Shown here piece by piece: positions 22,701 to 34,700 of a stretch of 37,922 nt of DNA (its first letter is position 1; each line of letters begins with the position of its first letter). The notes beneath the pieces were generated by a model. That model was given only the letters and a program-made list of their open reading frames with translations. It was not told the origin of the DNA and ran no database searches. Origin of the DNA: Candidatus Woesearchaeota archaeon (lineage in GTDB: Archaea; Nanobdellota; Nanobdellia; Woesearchaeales; ARS49); assembly GCA_023266895.1 (NCBI GenBank), contig JAHFOI010000002.1, forward strand, positions 1 to 37,922. Reading direction: 5' to 3'. A program made the translations under genes and the position numbers.

Positions 22701-25700
22701 GCATTCTTCCCTTTTAATGTTAAGTCTGAAGCGGGATATAATATTGCTTTCAGCGTATCAATTTCACCATCTACCTCTCTTCTTTCTTGGGTTGCCTGTT
22801 CTTCAGGGCGTAATGCAACAGGTTGTGCTGCTGGAGCAGGTTTTGCGACTTGAATTTTTGCATTGGCTTCCTTGATAAGTTCATTGATCTTATTCTGGCG
22901 ATATGTCGCAAATGCATCACCAGGCTGTAGGGTATCTAGTTTTTTATTAAACACTTTTTCTTTGCCAAAGAGGAGTTTTGTTGCTTGAGTATTAAATTCT
23001 AAGATTCCTTGAGCGTTCTCTTCTGAAGCCTTTCGTGGAATAAAGTTAATGCCAAAAATTCCTTGGTTTGGCATAATAAGTCCGCTCACTTGTCCTTGTC
23101 CAACCGGTTGACCTTTAGGCGTGTGACCAAAGACTATTTTGCGTACATTAAATCGTTTTTTTAGATTATTTAGCTCTTGCATGTCACCTGCTTGTACTGT
23201 ATCAATCCAGGTTCGCTCCCACATCATGTTGTATTTTGATTCTGGACTTCTAGCAATCTCTTCCAGAGTTTTAGCACTAAAATCAGGGCTGCCATGCATG
23301 AGGAGTGCATCATTGATTTTTGCAGCATAGGGTAATGAGTCAATGAATGCCAGATATCGCATTCCCTCTGGGCTTGTAAGAATGGTTTCCCGGAAGTATT
23401 CTGCAAAAGCCTTATCAATATCTGCAGTATAGTCATCATTTGCTTCTGCTGCAGCTATTGCTTTACTAATTTCTGCAGGACTTTTTCCTTGTGTTTCAAG
23501 AACTTTTCTTGAAATACTAATTGCAGTAGCTTTGCCTCCTTGCTGCCACCATCGTTGTCCAGCAAGGGCAAAATGACTGCCCTTTGTGGATTGCTCAATC
23601 CATTCAAGCAGCATTTGATCATGATTACCTCGCACTGAGAGAACTATGCCTCCTGCATTAGCTGCTTGCTGTTGTAATTTCATGATAAAGTCAAGTACGT
23701 CAGCACTTTCTGTGCCTGCATCAATCAAGTCTCCTGCAAACGCAAACACTGCATTACCCGCAATCCAGTTGCCATTTTCATCAATAAAGCCAGCACGTTG
23801 CAGCACTTCTTTCATTTGCGCAGCATTGCCTTGCACGTCACCCATAAAGCCAACTCGTGAAGCTCCTTCAATTATTCGTAATTCCTTGTTGTTGTTGTGC
23901 GTAGTTAGCTCAAAAGGAATGCCTTGCGCAACTAGAATTTTTTGTTCTTCAACTGAAGGATTGATTTTGGGCGATACACCAGGTATTATTTTCCCTTGAG
24001 CTACTGCTGGCACAGGAGGCACGATCTGTGCTACTTTTTGAGGTGTCCCGAGTGGTGTTGATTCACCCTTCTTAATCACTAGCTGTGTTCCGCTTGATGA
24101 TTCAAGATCAGTTACTGTCATAGAAGTTCTATCAGAGGACAGTTTGAGTGTCATGTGACGACGTGAGGTTGTGGGATCAGTAAGGAGTACATCGCTTTCT
24201 GGAAGCCTGCCGACAGATATTCCTTTCACAACCTTTGCTAAATGTTCTGGTTTTGTCAAGTCAAAAATTGTGGTGGTGGTTTTTCCTGCAAATGTTGTCT
24301 CAACTTTGACTTTGTTATTTTCAACTCGCACGCGTATTGTTGTGCCTCCTGCAGTAATGGAGTCATACTGTGTGAGAGGTCGTTCTTTGTTATTTTCTCG
24401 CTCATACGTCTTCTTATCATTTTTATCAAGGGCAATAACTTGAGTTGCTATTTTTGGTGGCAGGGGCGTAACAGCTTCAGCAACAGGACTTGCAAGAACT
24501 TTATTTGCAAGACGAATCTTTAATCCTTCAGAGACATCTTTATTTATTTTGTTAACTTCTTCAAGGGATATTTTTTTGTCAGACCAATCTGCCATCAGTT
24601 TAACAAATGACTCATCAAACGTAATAGTCATTTCAACACTGCCATCAACCATTGCCCAACCTTTAGCATTGCTCTCAAGATATAACTTAATGTCATTCTC
24701 AGAATACTTTTTCAGAGAATCTAAAATTTCTTTCACATATTGCGCAACAACTTCTGCTCTGACTGTTTTCGCAACTGGTTTTTCTTGAACAGGTGCTTGT
24801 TGTGTTTGGACTACTGGTGCAGTTTGTGCAGGCGCTACTATCGCAGCAGTTTTTTGTGCGGCTCTAGCGTTGTCTTGTTGTTTTTGCAAGCGCGCAACAC
24901 TTGCAGTTAAGTCTTGCACTTTCTTTTTGAATGCTTGCTCTGGTTGTTTTGCATTAGTGAGGAAGTTTACTTTCTGTACTGTGCTAAGCTGTTGTTTTGC
25001 TATTGTAAGAAGTGTTTTCAATTGAGCAAGGCGTTCTTCTCGTAATTGAGTTGCATCAATCCCTGCTTTCTTTTCTTGCTCAATTTGTGTATCAAAGTCT
25101 TGAGTTGCTTTCATGAACTGTATTGAAAAGAGGCTTCTGTATAATTCAATTACAACATTTTTGACAAACCTGCCAAGGGCAGCAAATGTATCCCATGTGA
25201 ACTGTCCTGGACCAAGTGCTGCGGTGTGCGCACTTGCTTGTGCTGCTTCAGAAAGGTCTTTACCAAGCTGGCTTGCTGCTTTAGCGAATCTTATTCTAAA
25301 GGTTGTGCCTACGCTTCTCGGATTGACTACCCTGACAGTGTTAAGCCTGTTACCTATAGCCAATATACCAGTATCGCTTCTTGGAAGATTTTTATATTCT
25401 ACTTCTACTTGAACAGTCTGTCCTTGATACCTGAGGGATTCAAGAGCTGTGTTGGTTCTTCCTTTGCCTTTAATTTGGTATTCAATAAGTCCTCTGAGTT
25501 CAGGGAATGCTTTGGCATCATCATCAATGACTGCAGTAATTTTGAGCAGTCCATCAGGTGACGGGGTAATGTCTAATTTTGAGACCGCAAGTGCGCCAAG
25601 GAAGTGTGGCAGAGATTCATGATTCATTTTTGGGAGTGCAGAAATCATGCTTTCAAAGTCCTGATCAGACATTTGTCCTAAACTGTTAATGAATCGCACA

Positions 25701-28700
25701 ACCAATGCTTGTGTTTCATCAGCACTAAGAGTTCTCCAAAGATTATCTGCTTTGAATTGATTCACAAGCTCTTGTAATGCTTGTTTGTCTCCAGCAAGTG
25801 CTTTCTTTGCTTGTTCTCGTCGTGTTTTGAGTGAAGCAACTATGCTACCAACTAACTCGCTCACTCGTTGATTGACTTCTCTCTCAAGCTCAGCTTTTCT
25901 TTGAGGGGTAAGTATAGTTTCATCATCTTCAGCTGGCGCGAGCTGCATCAAAGCAACTCTGATGTCAAAGTCATTCGCAAGGTTGTAAATTGAGCGTATG
26001 AACCAGGGATTTTTCTGCCAGCCACGAAGTCTGTCACGTGATACATCAAGATTGTCTGCAAGCCTGACCAAGAACAGCAACTGCTTGTTTTCTGTGCTTG
26101 CTTCTGTGTATTTTTGCTGGCCAGAACCTTTTGCACCATTCTTGACAACATCTTTCTTATCTGCACCATGAAGTGCTATTGCTTCAACAAATTCACCAAC
26201 TTCAGCTGAGGAAATGCCAAAGAGTGTTGCGAGATCTTTACCAATTACTTGTCCTACAATCTCTCCGCCAGCATCTGCATGATATCCTTTTTTCACATTT
26301 GCAATTTCTTTTACTGCCTTCGCACGTGCAGCAGGAGTGGACAAGCTAGGATCTTTTGCCTGTAATTCTTTTATTTTTGTAACAACACCTGCTTCACCAA
26401 CTCGTTCTATTGCAATTTTTTCTTGCACGTTTGGATCATCAACACTTACGTAGCCCACGTCATGTAAGAGCCCAACAAGGTATGCAACATCCTCATAGTG
26501 TTCACCATACTTTTGTTTGAACACCTCACGCACTTGTTCAGGCAATGCTTTCAGTATGCGTTCAAGATAGTTTGCAACATCAAGAGAGTGCTGAGCACCA
26601 TGAGGTGTGAAAGGTAGTTTGATATCATCGACATCTTGCGCAAGAAGCATGCGCATGCTTTGCATAACAACTTTTTCCAAGGATTGCATGCGTGCAGGAC
26701 TATCTCTAATTGCAGGACTGCTTGAAAGTTTTTCATACATCGCAAGAAGTCTATCTTTGATTGCACGTAATTGTTCAGGATCTCGTTCTTGAGGTGTTTC
26801 TTTAAGTGATTGCTGGATTTGGGTTTCGAGACTTTGCTTAAGTAATTCTAAGCTGTGCTGAACTGGTAAAGTGATTGCTTGAGTTTTGGTTTGTGTTTCA
26901 ATAATCTGATTTTCTGTAGCCTGTATGCTTGATTTAAGTGCTTGCGCAAGATCTGTTTCTTGTGAACTCAATTTGGCCACATTAATCTGCATGCCAGAAG
27001 TTATCTCAATTGGTTTATGGAAGAAATATGCAAAGTCACGCTGAGCGAGTCCATACAGAACAGCATATGCTACATAAGGCATTGCAACTCCTGCAAAAAT
27101 CCAGCCTGCTCCTGCAAGCACGGTTTTTGCAAACACTCCTGCCCATAAAATACCTAATCCAGGACCTCCTAATTGTTCAATAATGAGCTGTGGATCAAGT
27201 ACTGAACGTATGCTTGTCATACTTGCTTGGAGGAATCGCTTAAAGTCATTGAATTTTGTTCGTGCTTCACTATATCCATCAAGGATGTGATCAAGCTCGT
27301 GCTGCAGGGTTAATTCTCCCACAACATTATTCTTGCGGTCTTGAGCCACAAAAATTACTGGTCTTCCTTGAGGAGAGAGTCCGTGTTTTTGTATGAAATC
27401 TGCATATTTGGGATTTACGAAATCTATGCTTGCAATAACAATTCCTGATACTTTATCTGGAATCTCAGTTCTTGGGAGGTAAACTATTTTCCCGCCTAAT
27501 GCTTCAAAGAGTGCAACTCGCTGATCAAGACGTGGTGCAACAAAGACATTTCGTATGCTTGTGAGCAGTCCTTGAGGTTGCGAAATCTTCTTCTTCAGGA
27601 AGTTGTTAAGCAAGCTTTCGCCCAACGTAATTCCTCTGACATCAGTTTTTGCAAACAATTCATTTATTTGCTTATCTGAAAGCTGAAGGCTATCACTCTT
27701 TGCAGGAACACCTGATTGCAAGGATGCCAGCAACACTCTTTTCTGCTGAGCAGTCATGCTACGCAATACTTCTTGTGCTTGCGCAGAAGACAATTGTTGG
27801 CCTGCAATACTTTTCTTGAGCGAAGTGATAATTGCGCCAATCAAATCCCTAACAACATTTATTGCAAACCTGGCGAGTGCAAAGCCCATCTTGCCCGCAT
27901 TCCACAATAGACTCCATGGCGTAATGATACTAAGTTTTCCAGCTTGTATGCCTGATGCTTGTTTCAGCTCTGTGCCTAACTGTTGTGTGTGCGAAACCAA
28001 CTGCTGACCAAGGGTTTGTGGTTGGGTTCCTTGGGCTGCGAGAGCTACTGTTTGTGTTCGAGTGGATTGTTCAAAAGTAGGTGATAGAGAAGTTCCTATT
28101 TTTTGGTTAATACTTGAAAGTATTTGTTGAGCTGAAATATCATGTGTTTGAATTTTTTCTTGTTGTGCTACACTTACTGTTCCAAGAGTGCGGAAGAACG
28201 CCTTCAGGTCTGCATGCGAATTTCCATAGAGCGCAATGAGTCCTACCCATAATGAAATTGCAATAATTGGTGTTCCACCAGTAGTCAACGCGAGAAGATC
28301 TACTGCTCCAGAAAGCAAAAGTTGTAGTCCTATCTCTTTTTTGCTTAGCTGCAGTAGCTCTCCAACACCACTAAATAAGAAGCGCGCTACATTTCTAGAC
28401 CACGCAAGCAATTCACTATGCCCGTTTGCAGCATGGTCAAGCTCATGGCTTAGAGTGTATGCTTTTGCAAACTCATTTCCTCCACTAACTGCAAATACAA
28501 CTCCTTCACCTTTCTGAACTCCTCCTATTTTTTTTAGTGTTGATACTTGCTGACTGACTTTTGGATCACTGAGTGCATTAACTAACATGACTGCAGTAAT
28601 TTGGAAGCTTTTCACTCCTAACTCAGTCATTTTTTGTGAAAGCCACTGATTAATTCGGTTTTCATTACCACTACTCCATACGTCAAGTCCTTCAGAACTA

Positions 28701-31700
28701 AACAAGGACATGTAGAGTGCTCCTTTTGGAGAGGAAACACTCCAGTCAACAGCAACACCTAGCGCGCCAGGTGAGGGCATAAGATTCTCTGGAAGTTCAA
28801 TAACATGCCCTCCTGCATTCGTAAAGCTCGCCAATCGTCGGTCAATAGTTTTTGTTGGATTCCATGAATCACGGAATTGAGTCCATGCATTCCAAACTCT
28901 AGAAACAACTCCTTTACTCAGTTGTCCGTCACTATTTAAGACACCGAAACGCAATGGATTCTGCTGAACATAGTCTGTCAACTTTTCATTTGTGAACTGT
29001 GCAGTAATTTCTGCATCAGATAATCCAAGAACATGTGCTCTTCCAAGAGTGTCCATCTCAAGGGATGCAAGAACTGCTCGTTTTTCTTCAACACTCAATT
29101 GCTGAGAGAGTTGTGAAATTGCAGACACTGCAGAAACTGCTTTTTCGTTCAAATCTTGTACTGAACTAGCTTGAGTTGGACCTCTTGATGAAGTTGAGCT
29201 TGTTGCAACGCCTTGTGATGCTGAAGGCAGTTGTGATGATTCTTCATCAGGATTAACTGATTGAACTGGCTGGTCTGAAGTGCTTTGAACAGTTTGTGTG
29301 ACAAGTTCTGGAGCTTGATATAATGGTTTTTCGCCTTCTTTTGTTACTTCAACAATGTTCTTAATATACGCTCGAGGTATGCCAAACAAGAATGTTACTT
29401 CTGCTTCCAGAGCATCAGGGCTTACAAAACCAAATTCTGTAATGTCTGGTCGTGAAAGATCAAATCCTGGAGGTAATTTTCCTTCAGAAGTGAGCTTAAC
29501 TATTTTTTCTGCAGGAACTTCTATGCTATACCTTGCAGTTTTCAATGATGCATCTTCAGGCTCAAAGAAGTCACTCTTAAGTGTACTGTGGGATGTTGAA
29601 ACACCTATATTGCCTCTGCCACCATCATTCCATGTTGATTCCAAAATGTCTTCAAGAGTAACATGCTTATTATTTCGTAGTGTTCTTTGCCGTATGTATT
29701 CTTTGAGTGCTGCGTCTTGTACTTCTTTTTGTGTGAGACTACGACCGAGTTGTTGTTCAAGTTCTCCGCGCACTTTATTTACAGCAACAGAATCTCCAAG
29801 ACCAGTTTCTTTGAGATTATTCAAGTCATCTTGTGTTATATCAATAAGGGTTCTGGTGAGTTTTACAGTTTGGCCTGGTGAAATATCATTAGGATTTAAG
29901 CGAGTCATTCCTTCTTTTGACTCCAAGCGAAGTGTATCGCTACCCCACTGTCGTGCAGTCTCAACAGCAGGAGATTCAGCAACAACTGGCACTGCTTTTC
30001 GTAACTCACGAACTGCGTTAATTTCAGCTTGCGCTGCATTAAACACTGTTTCAACAGCTTGATCAATACTTGTTTTTTCAGAAAGTGCTGTTTTCTTATC
30101 AACAGCTTGGCGAGCCAGGCGTGCTGCTTCAACTTGTTGTACTGCTTCTGGAGCAATTTGTTTCGCAAGCGTGTCATAGTCTTTGCTTGCTTTTACTGGA
30201 TCAGCTTCTGATGCCAGAGCGCGTGTTTCAGGTGATGAAAGAATTTTTGATTCTTTACCAGGTAGTTGCTTTGTTTGTGATTCAGGAAGTTGATTTGTCG
30301 CAGTTTGAGAAGTAGTTGTTGCTTCTGTACTTGGCGGTCCTGCTGCTCGTTCTGCTATTGGAGTTTTTCGTGTTGCAATGCTAATTTTATCCGCATCAGT
30401 GACTTGCTCTCCTGTTTGAGTTGTTGGAATTTGTGTTGAAGTAATTGGTGTTGCTTGCGGTGCGTTTGTTTGTGGTATTGGTTTTTCTCCTTTACTGATT
30501 TCTTCCATGAGCTTTACTTTGTCTGCGTTAGCTTTAGCAAGTTGGGAGTTTATGCCAGCAATGTCTTGTGGTTTTGCAGACGCAAGATCCCGCTTCAACT
30601 GTGCAATCTTCTCATTTACTTCTCTGAATGCAGTCAGTTTTTTCTGGAAAGGAGTTTGTTCTGGCTCTGCTTGTTTTACTTGTGCAGGTGCTGATTCTAC
30701 TGGTGTGAGCAAGTCTGGTATGATGCCTTTTTCTTTGGTGTAAATTGTTTTGCCATTATAGGTTATTTCATCAATGTTGTCAGCAGGAATGCTATCACCT
30801 ACATATGCTATCTCTCGTTCTTGAATGCTTCCTTGTTCTTCAGCAGCACCTTTGGTTTGTTTACCAAAGTAGTCACTCGTGAGTTTTTGCTCAAGCCCTT
30901 TAGGATTAATTTTGATTACTAAAGACCCTATTCCTTTGATGTCTGTTCTTGCTGCGAAAAACTGAGCGATTTTTTCATTTGTGCTTGTTGAAAGCAAGTA
31001 TGGTGATGCGCTGTTTTTATGGCTCGCGAGTTGTGCTGTTTTTTCAGTTTGAGAGAGTTTTTCCCATGAAGCATCACTGGTGCTTCCTTTATTAGCGCTT
31101 GTTGCAAGTGACTGGATTCCTTTTTGTTGTAGGTTCTGAAGCAAATTGCTTACCCGCTCAGCAGGCATAGCCATACCTCTATAGAGTGGGGGGAACACTT
31201 TTTGCTTGACTTTTTCTTGTTCTGCTGGAGTAATCAGCGCACCTATTGAAGGATCATTGTTCAACTGAGCCAGTGCCTTGTTTCTATAGTCCTGATTTTG
31301 ATCAAGGAAGTTATTGAGGTTTGTTGCAACAAAAGACTGTTGTTCCGGAGTTATTGCGGTTACTTGCGCAGTCTGTGTTGCGGTAGCTGGTTGCGTGCTT
31401 GTTATTGTCTGCGTGAAAGGAGTGACTGGCACAGCAGGTTGTGCTTGAGTTTGCGCAGTCTGTGTTGGTGCTGGTTTGTTGCCAAAGAATGAACCAATGT
31501 ATGCAGTGAAACTTTCTACAGCTCCTTTCACTGCAGTCGCGCCACTTCTAACACTGGTGACAATGGTTTCTAACCTACTGACAGGTGCAGAAGGTTGAGA
31601 GGATTTAGCTTCGGGTGCAACTTGCCGCGTACTTGCCGTTGTTGTTTCTGAACTTCCTTTATTGGTTGTTACTGGAATATCTTTGCGTGCAAGGTTTTTG

Positions 31701-34700
31701 CTTATTTCTGCAGCTATTTCTGGGATGCTCTTTGCGAGTGCAGGCTTGCCTCCGCCAACTGGATTTTCTGAGGCAGTTATTTTTGGTGTTCCTTCGCCCG
31801 CAAAAGCTTTGATTGCTGCAAGGTTTTCTGGACCTACTGCTGTTCTAAACGTGCTGAATTCTGGGGCGGTCAACAATTTGTTCATAAAGTTTTGTCCTTC
31901 AATGAACTTTCTGTTGAGGAATTCTTCTGATTGCGTGCTGTGCTCTGTTATGCGTGAATCAAGTCCTTTGTGTTCAGTGTATTGATTGAGAGCATCATGC
32001 ACTGCTTGTTTGGCTTCAGAAGAGGTCATGCTTGCTTGAATATCTTTCAATACAATAGAAATGTGTGCGTCAAGGAATGACACTACAGTCTGGAGAGTGA
32101 TTTCTTTTGTTACTCGCATTTCATTTGCTTTCACAAGTTGCTCAACGTCAGCAAGTGTTTTTCCGAGAGGACGGGTTTCTCCTGGTTTTGGATTTCCTTG
32201 CGCATCGAGTACTGGAATTTCTGCTTTGCCTAGTACAAAGATTGTCAGGTCTGCTGGCAGTTCGCCTTCTGCAAGTGCTTTTCCATCATTTGATCTTCCT
32301 CTACCAACTGCTTGTACAAGTGTTGTTTCTGAGGTTTTTGGATCCATAGCAACTTTCCATTGTTCTTCCCCAAAGGTCAAAACATCTGTGCCTGTTTCTT
32401 TACCAAGTAGGTAGAATCTCTGCGTGTTAGCCTTGATGATTGCCTCAAAGTTGAGTGTTGTTGGATCTATGTTATTTTGTTTTGCAATCTCTGTGAGTTT
32501 ACGTATGTATGCTTCCTTTGCCGCGTCTGCTTCCACACCTGTTTTTCCAACTTGATCTTTTGCAGCTCTCTCTAGTTTGTTTACTTCACTAACGAGTTCA
32601 GTACTACCTTGGAGATCCAGAGATACTGATTTTCCATCTTGTCCACGCACGCGCATGGTGAATGTGTTGCCTTTTTCAGGACTCATGACAATGATGTTGG
32701 CTTCAAGTTCTCCTTTTGCGTTGGTAAACTTCGCGAGCGCACTGCTTTCTACAGCTGCATGACCAACTTCTGCACCAATCACATAGTTTTGCGCAATGTT
32801 GGATTCAAGCGCGCGACGTACTTCTTGACGTGCTTGTTCTGGACTTAGTTTTTGTGTTTCAGTTTTTGCAAGAGCTTCTTCTGCTACTGCGAGCTTACGT
32901 AGTGCTGCGGATTTTGCAGAGTCATAGATTTTTTCTCCTGAATTCGAAACTTTTCGTGTTGCGTACTGCTCTGGAGTGAGTATTTCCGCAATACCAAGCT
33001 CTTGAAGACGTTGATTAAGTGCTTCGTGCGCTGCTTGCTCAAAGCCTTCTTTTCCGTATTGTTCTTGTAAGCCAGAACGTCTTGTATTAATATTTTCAAG
33101 AGATAGCGGTTCTCCTCGTTCAGAAATCATATCACTTACTTCACTAGCTGTTTCTACGCGTATATTTTTTCTATTCTCGTTTTTGAATACTGAGTCTGAT
33201 GCTTTTGCATTTGATGTTGGCGCATCAAGTCCTCCTTTAGACACTTCTCTGCCATACAGTATTCTGTTACTTGGTGCAAGCTGGTCTGTTGTGCCACTGA
33301 GTCCAAAGTCTGCACCTCCTGATTTCATGGTTCGTATAATGACTTCTGCAATTTGCATTGTTGTGCCACTATCTGAAACAGTGACTTTTTCCAAATTAAC
33401 TTTGAGACCTGGATCTTTTGTCGCATCATACTTTTCTGGATATTCTGCTCGTAGCTTCATTTTGCCTACTGCTTCAAGCACAAGTGCTTCCATGCCATCT
33501 TGTGGTCGTTCACCAGTGTCAATTCCTCTGGTGCGTAACTCTCCGCCTGCTTTTTCAGCACTGTAACCAAAGCTCACTTCTGCAGTTTGTCCAAGTCTAT
33601 TCGCTACTTTGTTGAGAACATCAGCAAGCTGGGCAAGTTCTGTTCCAAGAGCATTTTGCTTGGAAGCTAGTTCAAGGTATTTTTTCATGAAGTCTGCAGG
33701 TTTGTCTTTGAGAGACTCTAATTCTTTTAATTCCTTATTTCCTAAGATTTTTTCTCCAATGCCTTTCTCACGTGATACAACATACTCTAGGGCATGAGTT
33801 ACAAATGCTTCGTCAGTAAATCGTCCGCTTTCCTTATTTACTTGGGCTTCCAAAGAGGTCATTCTTTGTTGGAATTCTTTCATTTGTGGCGATTTTATGT
33901 CAGCAGGATAGTCTGCTTCAGAAATGCCTAGTTTTGCCAAGACTGTTTCAAGGGTTTTCACTCTGGCGGTGCCTGCAATTTCTTTTGCATTTACATCTTG
34001 ACCTTCTGATACTGAGAATCGTGCATCACCTTTACCCGTGTTCTGCACTTCATCACGCAGGATGAACTCTTTAGAGTGTTGGTTGAGGAGTTCAGGGCTT
34101 CGTATGAGTTCAAAATTAAAGTCTTTTGTAACAACGTGAATTGTTGCAGCATTCCATGCAGCTAATTTTTCTGCTTCTGAAAGTGCTTCAAAGGCTTTGT
34201 CTACCACAAGTACTTTTTCTCCCATTTTCTCAAAGAATTTTTCTGTAGCACGATCTTTGCCTAGGAAGTCCTTGAGCGAACCTTGAGTTTCCATGTAAAT
34301 AGTGACTTTTTTGCCAATCACTCTTGCCATGAGCGCACTAAATGGAATAATAACTGCACTCTTTCCAACACCAGTTCCTGCTTCAAAGATTTTGGGGTCT
34401 CCATTGAGTACGCTTTCCAGTATTTTTGCTTGAACCTCGCGAATCCCTGGAATGTTTTGAGCTTGTTCTGCATTTCGTAACATTTGATTTGCTTTATCAA
34501 CCAGTTGTGATGCTTGTTCTAAGACTTTTCGCTGAGGATCAGCAGGATCAAGTGCGTTTATTTTGGCCTCAAGACCTTGCTTATTGAATGAAAACACATC
34601 AATTTCTTTTCCATTAACAGTCTTAGTTGTTTTTTCAATCCTGACTTGTCGTTTTCCACCAATTCCTGGTTCCTTAAGGGTCTTTTGAAGAGTTTCTAAA

